Shown piece by piece: positions 33,736 to 45,300 of a stretch of DNA of 64,000 bases (within the stretch, counting starts at the first letter, position 1; each line of letters starts with the position of its first letter). This DNA comes from Ustulina deusta. Its lineage: Eukaryota > Ascomycota > Sordariomycetes > Xylariales > Xylariaceae. The notes beneath the pieces were generated by a model that worked only from the letters and a program-made list of their open reading frames with translations, was not told the origin of the DNA and did not search any database. Location of the stretch: the NCBI GenBank assembly GCA_023159155.1, contig JAJNNX010000006.1, positions 868,001 through 932,000 on the forward strand. The letters run 5' to 3'. The position numbers and the translations under genes were made by a program.

Positions 33736-34353
33736 GCCCGGCCGATTTGATCATGGCAAGAGGGTGGTACTGTAAAGAGCGACGGTGGCGAAAATCTGTA
33801 TCATAAGAGCTGTGCTGGTAGCACTCCCCTCAACTGTGAGATTAATGTACATAACAATGGATCAAACGTCCATTCGTGGGGTTATTGACCATTCTGCAGG
33901 GGTTCATGCATCCACTCCACTGTCGCAGTACCTACACACCGTAGGTATTACCAAAATGCTGTTCTAGTGTTAGGAGGCTTATTGTCTATCTATCTAGATC
34001 CACTTTGAAACAGACCAGTAACTGTAATGGTGCTTATTCACTCCTAGCATACCTGGACCAGATTCGATTATGTTGACTCCCAGGAACTTCAATGCAGTCA
34101 ATAGAAGACTGCGAAATAATGAGCGCAAACTACCCGCACCTATTTGGGTCATTTCATACAGAATGGGTTGTTCGGCTTAATTAACTTTCCCCACCTCCAA
34201 CAATGAGAACAATGCAATTCATTCTCCTGACAACCTTCAACTCTCCGTCTCCGTAGTATTTGGCATATAACTAGGACTCCGTACCCTGCACCCAACAGGC
34301 GGGATGATTCCACGGTTAGACTAAGTACCCAACTTATTATTTCTTCTTTCCTG
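33736..34353. other. Intergenic, SCO1 to HAD hydrolase
   Basis: About 620 bp with no coding or RNA feature; should contain the SCO1 terminator region and the promoter of the HAD-type gene. Confidence 0.4.
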
Positions 34354-35841
34354 ATGTTCGCAATGAAGACCCCTCCTCGGAGCGCGCCGTTACGGGCTTT
34401 GGGCAACGTCGCCCTGCCCCACTCATCACCCCGTACCTTTACAGTCATAACTCGTGCAACGACTCGGACTCAGACTCAGAACGGGACTAGCACGCGGCAT
34501 CAGATACCTCATGTGCCAGCTCGTACGTTTTCTCACGCTGGCAAAGGCTTGAATGCCACTTCGCGGAAAGCTCCGCGTTTTGCTTTCGCTTTCGAGTAAG
34601 TTGCTTTCACTGGTCTCTCACATTTATGACCACTACAGCCCCTATTAGCGCCGAAGAACGACGATACGGCCAGTGGAAGGCTACGTTTTAGCATGGCATG
34701 TTTGGGATGGGGCTAACACGTCTTGCTTAGTATTGACGGCGTCCTACTACATGTCGCGAAGCCAATACGGGGTGCGACAGAGACGCTGGAGTACCTACAG
34801 CGTCACGACATCCCCTTCATTTTGCTGACGAATGGGGGGGGTAAGCACGAGAGCGAGCGTGTCGAAGAGTTGAGTGCACGCCTCGGCGTGCCGCTGTCAA
34901 CAGAAAACTTCGTACAGTCTCACACGCCATTCCAAGAGCTCGTAAACAGATCTTGGAGCCACGGCCACGTCGATGGGCCAAACAAACTTCTGAATGGGGA
35001 CGTGAAAGCTGGTTTCGCGGACAAGAACATCCTCATTACCGGATCCGACCCAGCTAAGTCGCGTCTCATCGCGGAGGCGTATGGATTTCGCTCCGTCATC
35101 ACACCCGCAGACATCGTAGTCGCGCATCCGACCATGTTCCCCTTTGAGTCGCAGCTCAAAGACCACTATGCGGCAACGGCACGTCCACTGCCCTCTCCGA
35201 ACCCGAAGATCGACGCCATCTTCGTGTTCAACGATCCGCGGGACTGGGCCGTCGACACGCAGATCATCGTCGACCTCCTGCTATCACAGGACGGGGTCTT
35301 AGGCACGTATTCCCCGAAGAACGGACGCGTGGAGCACGAGAACCACGGCTGGCAGGTCGACAACCAGCCGCACCTGTACTTCAGCAACCACGACCTCTTC
35401 TGGAGCGCCTCTTACCACCTCCCGCGTTTTGGACAGGGCGCCTTCCAGGCGGCGCTGGCTGGAATCTGGAACCAGATCACGCGCGGTACGGCCGAGATGA
35501 AACGGACGACTATCGGGAAGCCGTATGCCAGGACCTACAAGTATGCGGAGATGGTGCTGGCGCAGTGGAGGGCGGAGCTGCTGAAGAAGAGCGGCCGTGC
35601 GGACCCGGGGGCAGAGGCACAGCCTCTCACTCGCGTCTACATGGTGGGCGACAACCCCGAGAGCGACATCCGCGGCGCCAACGAGTATGCTAGTCCCCAC
35701 GGGACCGAGTGGGCTTCTATCCTCGTGCGCACGGGCGTTTGGAACAAGGACCGCGATGGCGAGCCTAAGCACAAACCTACTGCCGTCGTGGATGATGTCA
35801 AGAGCGCGGTCAAGTGGGCGCTAGAACGCGAGGGGTGGTAG
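34354..35841 (+). CDS. HAD-superfamily IIA hydrolase, CECR5/YKR070W type
   Basis: Exons 34354..34595 and 34731..35841 give 450 residues. The 135-nt intron (GTAAGT, GGCTAACAC branch, CTTAG) splits the first catalytic motif; joining gives FAFAFDIDGVLLH with nucleophile Asp81 and Asp83. Motif II is FILLTNGGG, and motif IV is VYMVGDNPESDIRGANEYA around Asp388. The cap-domain arrangement (PIRGATETLEYLQ early, long cap, then motif IV) is that of the CECR5 family, which includes yeast YKR070W, a mitochondrial protein. The first 70 residues are basic and rich in Ser, Thr, Arg and Pro, fitting a mitochondrial targeting sequence. A phosphatase role is likely; the substrate is unknown. ATG 34354 was chosen; 34363 (MKTPPR) would serve equally. 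Confidence 0.94.
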
Positions 35842-37171
35842 TGAAGAGGGTGTGCATGGTTGGTTGGCGAAATGACACTAGATGCATTCTTCCTCGTCTA
35901 AGGCTACTTATGTACGGGGACAGAGAAGGGAGGCGAAGAGCGATGCCCTGCTAGATCTATTGCCGCGATGACGAGGATTATCGTCATTTTAGCGAGGTGC
36001 TTTGGGGATGCTACGCATGAAAGCCAGAATTTGCCTTGTGCAACGAACATGGCGCATGGAGAAATCCCATACATATTAAAATAGAAACCTATGTGATGAT
36101 TATTTGCTGCATCTCGGGAATGCTTTGATACTACGTGCTTCCCTCGTCCACGATGCTGTAGTCGGGGAAATCCAGACAATTACTTAGCAATGACGCCGTA
36201 GCAGACTACTCAGTAGATAGGTAATGCCCTTCGTCTTAAATGATCTTATTTACTACGCCACCTTACAAGTTGACTTGTTGGGGATGTATAGAGCCAGGAA
36301 TCATATAAGTAAGCCAGTCATGTTTACTTTGCCGTGTGTATCCAGCTTCTCAAAATGGGAATGGGAAGAGCTACTTGGAATTATGATAGGACGATTTGCA
36401 ACAGCTGATCTACAAATACCGACCAGATACCTTGAGTAAGTGCTCACGTTACCTCGAGGTGCCTAGTGTAGTAGTCTAATGCTCAACTCAGAGATAAGGG
36501 CTTCAGACTGAACAAGTGGGGACTTGCTAGCTACGTCATTAGCAGGTACTATGAACAGTTGTATGTACGCTAAACCCAGAAAGATAAATGCAGGATACCT
36601 CAGCACGTGCTCCCATTTGTACATATGAAAGGCCAGACAAGCTACTACTAAGGTTGTGATACCAACCAACTTGGAATTAATGAATCTCAAAAGAACACAA
36701 AGCGCACAAAAATACACATAAGTAAGTCTGCTACTCGCTGCCCAATTACAAAATAGAGATATACTCACATTATCGATTCTGGATTTTGCTAGGCTTGGCG
36801 AGTATAGCGGTCTGGAATGCAGAACGCTGCAAGGATTCCTCAGCCGCTTTGCCCAATTCATGACGCCCTCTAACCCGCCACTAAGGCTGCCCTCTCATCG
36901 GTAGCCACTCAGAGCCATCTCATAAGATATCCTAGCTTATCTACCACTTCCATCGTCGCAAACAAGCTAAAAATACCTACGATTGCAACGAGGGGTCTTA
37001 TCAGCCTGCCACCACATGTTATGTGCGGAATGTCAGCAATTGGCACACGATCTTTGTAGGTACCTAATCAGGTCACACACGCACGGGCGCGTACAGAGGT
37101 GCACACATCAGGCCTTCCAGGTTCGTGGAAGTAAGATTAATATCTGGTCTCGTCGCTTAGCTCCGTCGAAC
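35842..37171. other. Intergenic, HAD hydrolase to choline kinase
   Basis: About 1.3 kb. Contains a weak minus-strand candidate (36463-36861, separate entry). A short GTAGGTACCTAAT word near 37056 belongs to the recurrent intergenic motif family. The last 150 bp should hold the choline kinase promoter. Confidence 0.4.
36463..36861 (-). CDS. Doubtful small membrane protein or gene relic
   Basis: An ATG-initiated minus-strand frame of 132 codons with two or three hydrophobic stretches (LTYVYFCALCVLLRF, LVGITTLVVACLAF, YPAFIFLGLAYIQLFIVPAN). A GTGAGT donor near 36768 with nearby CAG acceptors allows a spliced form lacking NVSISLFCNW. The pattern of short helices ending in VPAND is faintly like the C-terminal half of DUF1772 (anthrone-oxygenase-like) proteins, but the N-terminal half is absent. 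Codon use is not clearly biased. It may be a decayed fragment or chance. Confidence 0.2.
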   Translation of the reverse strand: MNWAKRLRNPCSVLHSRPLYSPSLAKSRIDNVSISLFCNWAASSRLTYVYFCALCVLLRFINSKLVGITTLVVACLAFHMYKWEHVLRYPAFIFLGLAYIQLFIVPANDVASKSPLVQSEALISELSIRLLH

Positions 37172-40023
37172 ATGTCTGCCTCCGCACCGAATCTCGCCTC
37201 AGGTGAGCCACAACCCCTCCGATCAGCCATGAAGCAGGACGACGAGGGAGAGCGGCCCCCCGATTCAAGCACAACCTCAAGTACGAAAGGTGCGTTCATC
37301 ACATTCTATTTATGAGTCGTCTAAAACATCCTCTCTCCTCTTCAAACACCCAAACCGGGTCACGTCAAATACATAACTACCCGCTTGCTTATGGGGCTAT
37401 TCTTTCTTCCAAATACCACGTCGCTATCCAGTGTGACTTGCAGCGAATTCCCGACTCGAGTAGAGTCTGCCATTTCAACTCACCACAAGTTCCGTGAGTG
37501 AAAGTAGCCCAGACGGCGGGTCGATGCAAGGCTTATGGATATGGATATGTACCTGCAATTTAACCTTCAAACTATCACATGTCTTTCCGAGACCAACATA
37601 CTCACTCGCCACCAGCTGTACAAATTGCCGAACCAGAACAAAACCCAGGCAACCCTGAGGAAACTCCGCCAAAGAGACAGTTTTCCGTGGGCCTCGCTAA
37701 GCGTCTTAGTGGCCGTTCGCCCGCGACTGCCGCTAGCTCATCCAGGTCCTCTTTGCTCAGTCAGACCAGCCTGGAAGCACTCGATGGCCTAGCGAAGACC
37801 ATGTCACCTCAACAGACTCAACAGGACTCTGCGCCGTCGCAGCGTCCCCACCGGCATCGAATAGACGTTGTGGGCGAGAGAATCATTGCCCAAGTTTCTG
37901 AATGGCTCGAGCACGAACGGATCAAACGGCAAAATCGGAAAGCGAGGAGGCCGCATGGAGGCCGAAGGAAACACCAGAAGGGTGATGTTGAAGGTGAACA
38001 ATCCGAGTCTCAGTCGACCGTGCAAGCGAGGAGGTTCTCGATAGACTCCCAATCTAGCGAGGTCTCTCTGGACAGACTTCAAAGGATTATCGATGATAGT
38101 ATGAGCTCACTGGGATTGAATGTCATTCCTCACCACAGTCCTAGGCTAGGTAGGAAGTCCCAACGACGGCGGTCTATAGCTCTAAATAGAGCCGCTTCAT
38201 CCGATACAGAATATCACGATGGGGATGTGTTAGTCCCAGGCTGTGATGGGGTCCTAGACAATTCGAAGACGCTCAGCTACACTGGTGGGAATGCAACGGG
38301 TGGAGAAGCTGTCTCGGCATCGAAACGGAGGGAGGAGAAGGAACGCAAAGCGTGGCTCGCATTCAAAAGCGAGATTATCCGCTTAACACATACGCTCAGG
38401 CTCAAAGGATGGAGACGTGTGCCCCTAGACGGTGGCGATATGATATCAGTGGAGCGACTCAGCGGCGCCTTGACAAACGCAGTCTATGTAGTCACTCCTC
38501 CAGAAGATATGATGGGTAAGGCGGAGGCTGGCAAAAAGAACCCAGCCAAACTGCTACTGCGAGTATATGGTCCCCACGTCGAACACATTATTGATAGAGA
38601 AAACGAACTAAGTGTCTTGCGGCGACTTGCGAGGAAGAAGATCGGCCCACGGCTATTAGGAACGTTTGCGAACGGACGCTTTGAACAATACCTCAACGCT
38701 GTGACGCTCACCTCCGAGGACCTAAGGGACCCTGATACATCAAAACACATTGCTAAGCGAGTGAGGGAGCTACATGACGGCATGGAGCTACTTCAAGACG
38801 AAAAGGACGGTGGACCAGCGGTTCTAAAGAACTGGGACCGTTGGGTCACTAGGGTTTCGGAAACCATGAGCTTTCTGGATGCAAAGATTCGGGCGGGGAA
38901 CCTTGGATCGGTTAGAAATGCGGCGGATGCTTGGAAAGAGCGTGGTCTCATTTGCGGGACCGATTGGCCTACGTTCAAGGCCATGTTCGACAGATATCGA
39001 CAATACCTTTTCGACCGATACGGAGGCTCAAAGGTTGTCCGGGAGCATCTCGTATTTGCCCACAACGATGTGAGCTTGAATGGGGAAGACGTCTTGAAGC
39101 GGTTACTGACTTGTTCCAGACTCAATACGGCAACATCCTTCGAATTCGGCCCGACGACAAGAAATCACCCTTGCTACAGCCCAACTATGAACACAAGCAG
39201 TTAGTAGTGATCGACTTCGAATATTGTGGTGCTAATGTGAGGGGCTACGAATTCGCGAATCATTTCACCGAGTGGTGTTATGACTACCACGACGAAGCAG
39301 CCTCTTTTGCCTGTAATGTAAGCAGATACCCGACACCAGAAGAGCAGTATCGATGGATCAAGTCGTACGTCAACCACCGACCAGAACACCCGCACCCAAG
39401 TGCATCGACTCCTATCATATCGCCCCTCGCCACGCCCACTATGGCCCCTTCTACGCCGTCGCTTGAGTCACCGACCGTTGGATCGAGCAGCTCTCTCGTG
39501 GAATTTATGCTAGATGCTCGAGTTCCACCAGGTGGGTGGAAGGAAGAAGAGATGCGTCAAGAAGAACAAGTCGAGGAACAGATCAAGTCACTAATAGAAG
39601 AGGCACGACTGTGGCGTCCTATCTGTAGCGCAATGTGGATCGCATGGGGTATTATGCAAGCAAAGATTCCCGGTCTCCATCCAGAAGGAAGCCCGGAAGG
39701 TGGCCAAGGGAGTCAACCAGGGGTGGTTGGGGCCCTAGAAGAAGAGGAGGAGGGAGACCCTAATGATTTCGACTATCTAGGATATGCGCAGGATAGAGCG
39801 ATGTTCTTTTGGGGAGACTGCGTTGCCTTGGGGCTCGTGAAGTTGGAAGACCTACCCGAGAGGGTGAGAAACAATGGTAAGTGTAATGATTCGTCTCTCA
39901 TTCAAGAGATTGTTGGGGGGCTGGAATAATAACTCCAGTCCTATGTGTACACCACCCTTTTCCTTCAATCCAGCGTTAAATTTGCTGACTTTTCGATGTA
40001 TAGTCAAAATAGCCCAGCATTAA
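37172..40023 (+). CDS. Choline/ethanolamine kinase
   Basis: Exons 37172..37289, 37616..39069, 39120..39876 and 40004..40023 give 782 residues. The N-terminal 240 residues are disordered (MSASAPNLASGEPQPLRSAM start, then KRQFSVGLAKRLSGRSP). The kinase domain begins near GWRRVPLDGGDMISVERLSG (nucleotide loop) and LLLRVYGPHVEHIIDRENEL. Intron 3 restores the Brenner motif LVFAHNDTQYGN (catalytic Asp524, Asn529), and LVVIDFEYCGANVRGYEFAN with metal-binding Asp556 follows. A Ser/Thr/Pro insert (about residues 620-665) interrupts the C-lobe. The last intron (GTAAGT to TGTATAG) leads to a 20-nt final exon coding for the end of VRNNVKIAQH; without it the frame would run into IQEIVGGLE. The enzyme makes phosphocholine or phosphoethanolamine in the cytosol, the first step of the Kennedy pathway to phosphatidylcholine and phosphatidylethanolamine. 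Confidence 0.95.
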
Positions 40024-40047
40024 ACAGCATGCAATCGGGGTTATTTA

Positions 40048-40764
40048 GGACTTGGCGGTTTCTATACTGGTAGGGGTAGCGGTATATTTGCGGCAAATCT
40101 ACGGCTATTCTTTTATGGAGACGCAACTATTACAAACCTCGGAGGTTTTGTTTGTAATAGAGCTAGTAGGTTGGGTAGCCGATGAGCTCTTTTCCAAGGC
40201 CTTGCCAATCAGAAACACAGTAAACCCATGACAAAAATAGCGAAGAATTTAAATGTATGTAACAAAAATAGACTGCCTTGAAAACATGAAGTTGGTGACA
40301 AAATAGCAGTGAAATTGATTGTCCTAAGAGACAGGCTCCGAACCCCGCAGCTTTGAGGAGATCTTAGCGGGGGGAGGGGGGTAAACGTATGTAACCGCAA
40401 CTATTCCACTCTTTTTTTGTACTGCTCTAACACTTTGAGCGGCGAACATACCGCAAATATACGGCTCCTTTGAAGGTGAGTGGTATAAAAACCACTTGGA
40501 ACGTTCCGCATTTGGCGCGTTTTAATTTTTGGAACCGTTCTTTCCATTTGACTGGAATATTTGCGGTATATTTGCGGCAAATCTACGGCTCTTTTTTTAT
40601 GGAGCCGCATGAATATTTCCGGTATATTTGCGGCTTCTTGAAGAAAAGAGCAGCTCGTGAAAAGTTCGGGGAATAGCTGCGGCTCCATAAAAGAAAAGAG
40701 CCGTAGATTTGCCGCAAATATACCGCAAATATACCGCTGCCCGCATAGAAACCGCTAGGATGTC
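40048..40764. mobile_element. MITE-like element with long imperfect terminal inverted repeats
   Basis: The left end (from GCGGTTTCTAT at 40055) and the reverse complement of the right end (from 40755) share the order GCGGTTTCTAT, GCGGTATATTTGCGG, CAAATCTACGGCT, CTTTTATGGAG, giving imperfect inverted repeats of about 70 nt. A perfect 28-nt core lies at 40079-40106 and 40563-40590 (+), and at 40699-40726 in inverted orientation. Fragments of it occur near 40449 and 40620. No transposase frame is present, so the element would be non-autonomous. Clean target-site duplications were not evident by eye, so the exact ends are uncertain. Confidence 0.65.
40563..40726. repeat. Large near-perfect inverted repeat (hairpin)
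   Basis: Arm 40563-40608 (core followed by CTTTTTTTATGGAGCCGCA) matches the reverse complement of 40679-40726 over about 46 nt, with a difference only in the T-rich run. The loop is about 70 nt. A transcript across it would form a long double-stranded stem. An extra 11-nt TATATTTGCGG unit sits beyond the right arm. Confidence 0.8.
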
Positions 40765-41249
40765 CCAGAGTTCCACGCATACAATGATGACTAACACACT
40801 AAACCCCGATGTGTATTTCTAATATGTCGATGATGCCATTCGGGATTCGATCCGTCGGTGGAACTCTCGCCGCCGGCGTAGCTGCCGGTGGAACGTGGGC
40901 TGCTGGTGGAACATGGACCGCTGGTGGGGTAGTTCCAGTTACGACGGAGTGCTATGAACCTGGAGAGGAGCGAGGGTGCTTTTATAAAAGGCTTCTTCTC
41001 ACCGTGAGAGTTTTGCTCACTTGGGCACCATTACCACTGACAGTGTTAAAAGTCCGTTGTTCTTGCACCGTAGAAGACATACAAAGACAAGTCTCGTCAA
41101 CCCCTCATCGCCAGCTCCGCCAGATATACGCAGCAGAGCCGGCAGGACCCTAGATAGGAGAGGACGACACTCTCATAACACCAGCCATCAATATCACCAA
41201 CAGCAGCAGCACATCAACTCACCGGCTCCACGGCAGAAAAAAAGTAGGC

Positions 41250-42315
41250 ATGTCGACCACAGCCGCATTCAACTACATCGACGCAGCGTCCGGGCACACC
41301 GGCACAGCCAAGCATTGGACAAAGGTAGACGGCGGCGGGCGCTCGTACACCCACCGCCAGGTCTCGCGCCCCGTGCACAACCTGCGCAACGAGCCCGCCT
41401 CGGAATTCAACACGGACGTCTCCGGCTTCGGGATGCAGCGGTGGCCATCCCGAGAGAAAGCCTTCGCGGACGACGCCGCGGTGCGCGGGCCTTACTACGA
41501 CGACACCGAGGCCGTGCTCCGCGCCAACTGCGACGCGCTCGCCAGCAACGCGGGCACTGGTAAGGCCGGCGCGAACAACAACAAGGTCCACAAGGTCGTC
41601 TTCTTCGACCACACGATCCGCCGGCGCGTGCCGGGCGCGCCGCGCGGCCCCGTCCAGCAGATCCACGTCGACCAGACCCCCGCGGCCGCCGTCGCGCGCG
41701 TCCGCAGACACCTACCCCCTGACGAGGCGGAGGAGCTGCTGAAACACCGCTTCCAGCTGATCAACGTCTGGCGGCCCATCGGCCACGCCGCGGCCGACCA
41801 CCCGCTCGCCGTCATCGACTGGCGGTCCACGACGCCGGATGACTTCTTCGGCGTCGACCTGTTCTATCCGAAGCGCGCGGACTCGGTGATGGACGACGAC
41901 GACGAGCGCGGGAAGGAGAAGCGTGAGTTACCCGCTGGCGTCATTTTCTTCCCTTTCCTAGTAACTTGAGAGAGCTCCAGAACTGGTTAAAAGAAGTAAT
42001 ATTACTGACTCCAGTGCGGTTATAGTGCCGGCCGACACGAACGTCGAGGATTCCACGGAGGGATACGAGGTCCGCGGGGAGACGATGGGGGTCGCCGAGA
42101 GCGAGCGCCACCGCTTCTACTATGTCAAGGACATGGAGCCCGAGGAGGTGCTGCTGCTCAAGTGCTACGATTCCTGGGGCGAGGGGGAGCCCCACGGGAA
42201 AAAAGGGGTCGCGGTCCGCACGCCGCATACCGCGTTCGAGGACCCCGATACGCCGGCTGATGCGAAGCCCAGGGAGAGCATCGAGGTGAGAGCCTTGGTC
42301 TTTTTTGAGGAGTGA
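41250..42315 (+). CDS. AsaB/CmcJ-like (GA4-desaturase family) oxygenase
   Basis: Exons 41250..41922 and 42026..42315 give 320 residues; the 103-nt intron is GTGAGT to TTATAG. Starts MSTTAAFNYIDAASG. Family marks: VVFFDHTIRRRVPGAPRGPV, then IHVDQTP with metal-binding His139 and Asp141, RFQLINVWRPI, HPLAVIDWRS, RFYYVKDMEPEEVLLLKCYD, and TPHTAFEDP with His292, plus Arg307/Arg313 near the end. This is the fungal CmcJ/AsaB group of Fe(II)/2-oxoglutarate-type oxygenases, often annotated as GA4 desaturase family and found in secondary-metabolite clusters. Here no synthase gene is near, so its substrate is open. The gene is much more GC-rich than its neighbours, especially at third positions. A second possible acceptor (42014) would not restore the frame as well. 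Confidence 0.9.
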
Positions 42316-45300
42316 AAGCGGGGGGGGCGTGGATGCGTGTTGAGACTGATGATGCTGGCAGTTGGGGAATTCGCTTGGGGCCTGGGGAAATGTACTCTGG
42401 ACTCGTCTTCTTAAGCGGAATGATTTACGGTTCTTCACGATTGTGTGCGAGATTTAGCTGTCGCTGTCGCGATCATTGTGAGGCTGCTTAGCCTTCGTAG
42501 TCTTCTATTACAGGGTGCTCCTGGCCTTGTATGCCATGTCGGCTGTAGATGTGAAGAGAACACTGCGTGTGTGTACATGCAATAGACGTGAATCTCATAG
42601 GCGAACAAATGTAACGGAAAGTCTAACTCTTCGTGAGCTCAATTCACGTACTTGGTCTGCAAAGCTTTATTCAGTTCAACTAATAGAGTAGACACTCCCC
42701 TGACAATCTGTCTCGAATATTTTAGCTCGATGAATCGCTTGAAAACCAATCTAGATGGCCTTGAGGCAATCCTCGTGTCCGCTTAGAATTGAATATTCAC
42801 GTGTTTCCTATCACCTCCTCGAAGTTGCAGTATTGACGCGATACGTTTTATTGAAACATCCTAGCGTTATTCTATCGAGAGCTAGTTCCAGATTATTATT
42901 ATTTTTCCTATTCCGAAGTACTCCCTACTTGTGTTCTGCTAGGCTGACATACCATGTCTCAGAAGCAAGCCGATATATACACTATACATTCATGGATACC
43001 CTCACCGAAATGATACCTGCCCTTCGCTCTTACCTAATTACACGCGTGTCTCATATGGATATACATGACCAGTGCATAGGCATCATGCGTTCGACTCAGG
43101 AACGTCCTAACTTCTAACGTGGGAGGTACTAAAATAGCAGACAATTGAATCGTACCATCGAGAACCTTCGTCCGTTCTTCACGTTGCGAGATATTAATAA
43201 CACGAGACGACAGGACCCCGACCGCCGCACGATAGAACGCCATTGCGCAGCAAATGCTACATAGTTTCCGCGCGAAAAAACATCATGAAGTGAGGCTCTT
43301 CGAGTCTCAACATCAGACCTTAAACCACACCGCTTCTATTCCTGGGCTCGTTTCCGGATGTGCTGTGATCCGCCGCATCTGAGACACCTACCGCCGCGGA
43401 GACACTGCAGATCAACGACAGGGCGACTAGGGATGATGTTCTTCTTCAGGCTCCCCAGATGAAACCGTGAAACATACATGACGGCAAGGGTTGGGGGTGA
43501 TAAACACTCGGCGCAACCGATGTGACACGGTCCCAGGACCCTTTCTTTAAGGTTGAAGTAGGAGAAAATCCCAAACGCGAACTACACATGGGATGAATCC
43601 ATGTGGTCGGCAGGGTCCTGGGTATGAGGTCCTGCCAAGGCGTGGGTTGCAGATTCATCTGAAGGCACGTTTTACAGGGCTGAGACGCTTGGTGTTTGAA
43701 GAGCGCAGGGTCGCCTTCACAACCGGGATGAAGTATAGAATTGACCTTTTTTTTTCTCCTCCCGAGTTACTAAGTAATTGCCGAAATGGAAATTCCTGAA
43801 GCATTCGAACACCCGTAAATGTGCTGGTGTTGTAAAGCTGGCTTGCCGGCACGGAGGCCTCTCATGGTCATGGTGTTGTGATCACATCATAAACCATGAC
43901 AGTATACGCAGTAAGTTGAACGTAAGAGTTACATCTTTGAATTGAATATGAAAACCCGACTATTTATTTTGTAGTTATATAAGTTTACGTACAATTAGGG
44001 CTATGTCCAACAGGGACCCCCCTTCAAGATCGCTGGCAACGCCATGTTCTACAATATAAAGTGATCTATCTATGGACAGCCCAGCAAATATGAGCACCTC
44101 AAAGTGTACTTCCTTAATTGTATACATCTAGCACTATAGCTAATACCTACCTTGGTCATCGGCCGAGAATCCTAGCGTCGGCATGCTAGTCTAGGTAGAC
44201 TATAAGTCGGATAAATCCTGGAGGGAGTTTATCTGCCCTGGGCAAGGGAGGAGATGCACGGGACATGTTGGGGTTTAGAAAGTGCACCGTAAAAGGATCA
44301 ACCCAGGTGCAGGTTCTTTATATTACGGTACAGTAAGACAGTTGTATCGATATGCCTATGTAGTTTTTAGGTCACGTTGGACTAGACTACGGAAGCCCCT
44401 TTCATTGACCTTGCGTGAAATTATTCGGGGAGTGCTTTAAGATGAGGTAAGCAGCCTATGCTGCAATCTGCCGAGATACAAAACTATAATTACACCGTTC
44501 CTCGACGTTTTCTTACAAGCAGAATTCGATCTCTGCTTACATGGCGGGGTCTTGCACTAGTGGCATTCTGTGAGAACGCCGTCCTGTTTCAGCTATTCAT
44601 CCGGGCGGATGTGAAGACCAGGGACACGACGCCGGCTTACGTCGAGATCTCACCGTAAGCAGCATACACACGAACCAGTCATAATTTTTCTTTCGAGTGA
44701 TAATATGATTGGCCACGAGCATGCGACTTTCGATGACGGTGCGTAGGTACCCCAACTACCGCCCCGAAGCAGACTCCGATGATCTGTAAACCATTTGGAT
44801 TTTTTTACTCGTCACCGTTTTCTGTCTGTCTAAGACATTATTCAGCTCGTCGTTGTGGCTACTCTCAGCAGATACCCAAAGGAGCAATGGATTTGCTGAA
44901 TGTCTGGAAAAGGTTTCAACGTCGTGCCTAAGGGAAAGGAACATTGACGTCGTTGAAGTGAAACGAAACATATTTCTTCAAGGTTTTGCAAAGCCGAGAA
45001 TTCAGTCTGACATACCCCGGAGATCGTCCCTTGCCGACAAGGAGTTGTGAATATAGGTAAACCTCAATGAACTGTTGGCTAGAAGGATGCTGGACGCTCC
45101 TTGAACTGCTTTAGGGCCGACTGGATGTTTAGAATTAGAAAAGATTGTCAGCTTGGACGAAAGGGATGACGAGTCCAAGCATCATAGGAGTAAGGGTTAA
45201 CATGGTTGGTGACTAGGCTTCGATGAGTAAGAGGGCTAGGCGGTATGTATTGGTGCCAAAAGATACCTACCTACGTTAAAGGGGGATATTGCGACGGCTG

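Larger units (their letters stand above)
40024..41249. other. Intergenic with a palindromic element and oxygenase promoter
   Basis: About 1.2 kb between two + strand genes. The left two thirds is the MITE-like element described separately. The rest (40765-41249) is the promoter and leader of the AsaB/CmcJ-like gene, with CAG/CAA-rich sequence just before its start (41190-41220). Confidence 0.5.
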
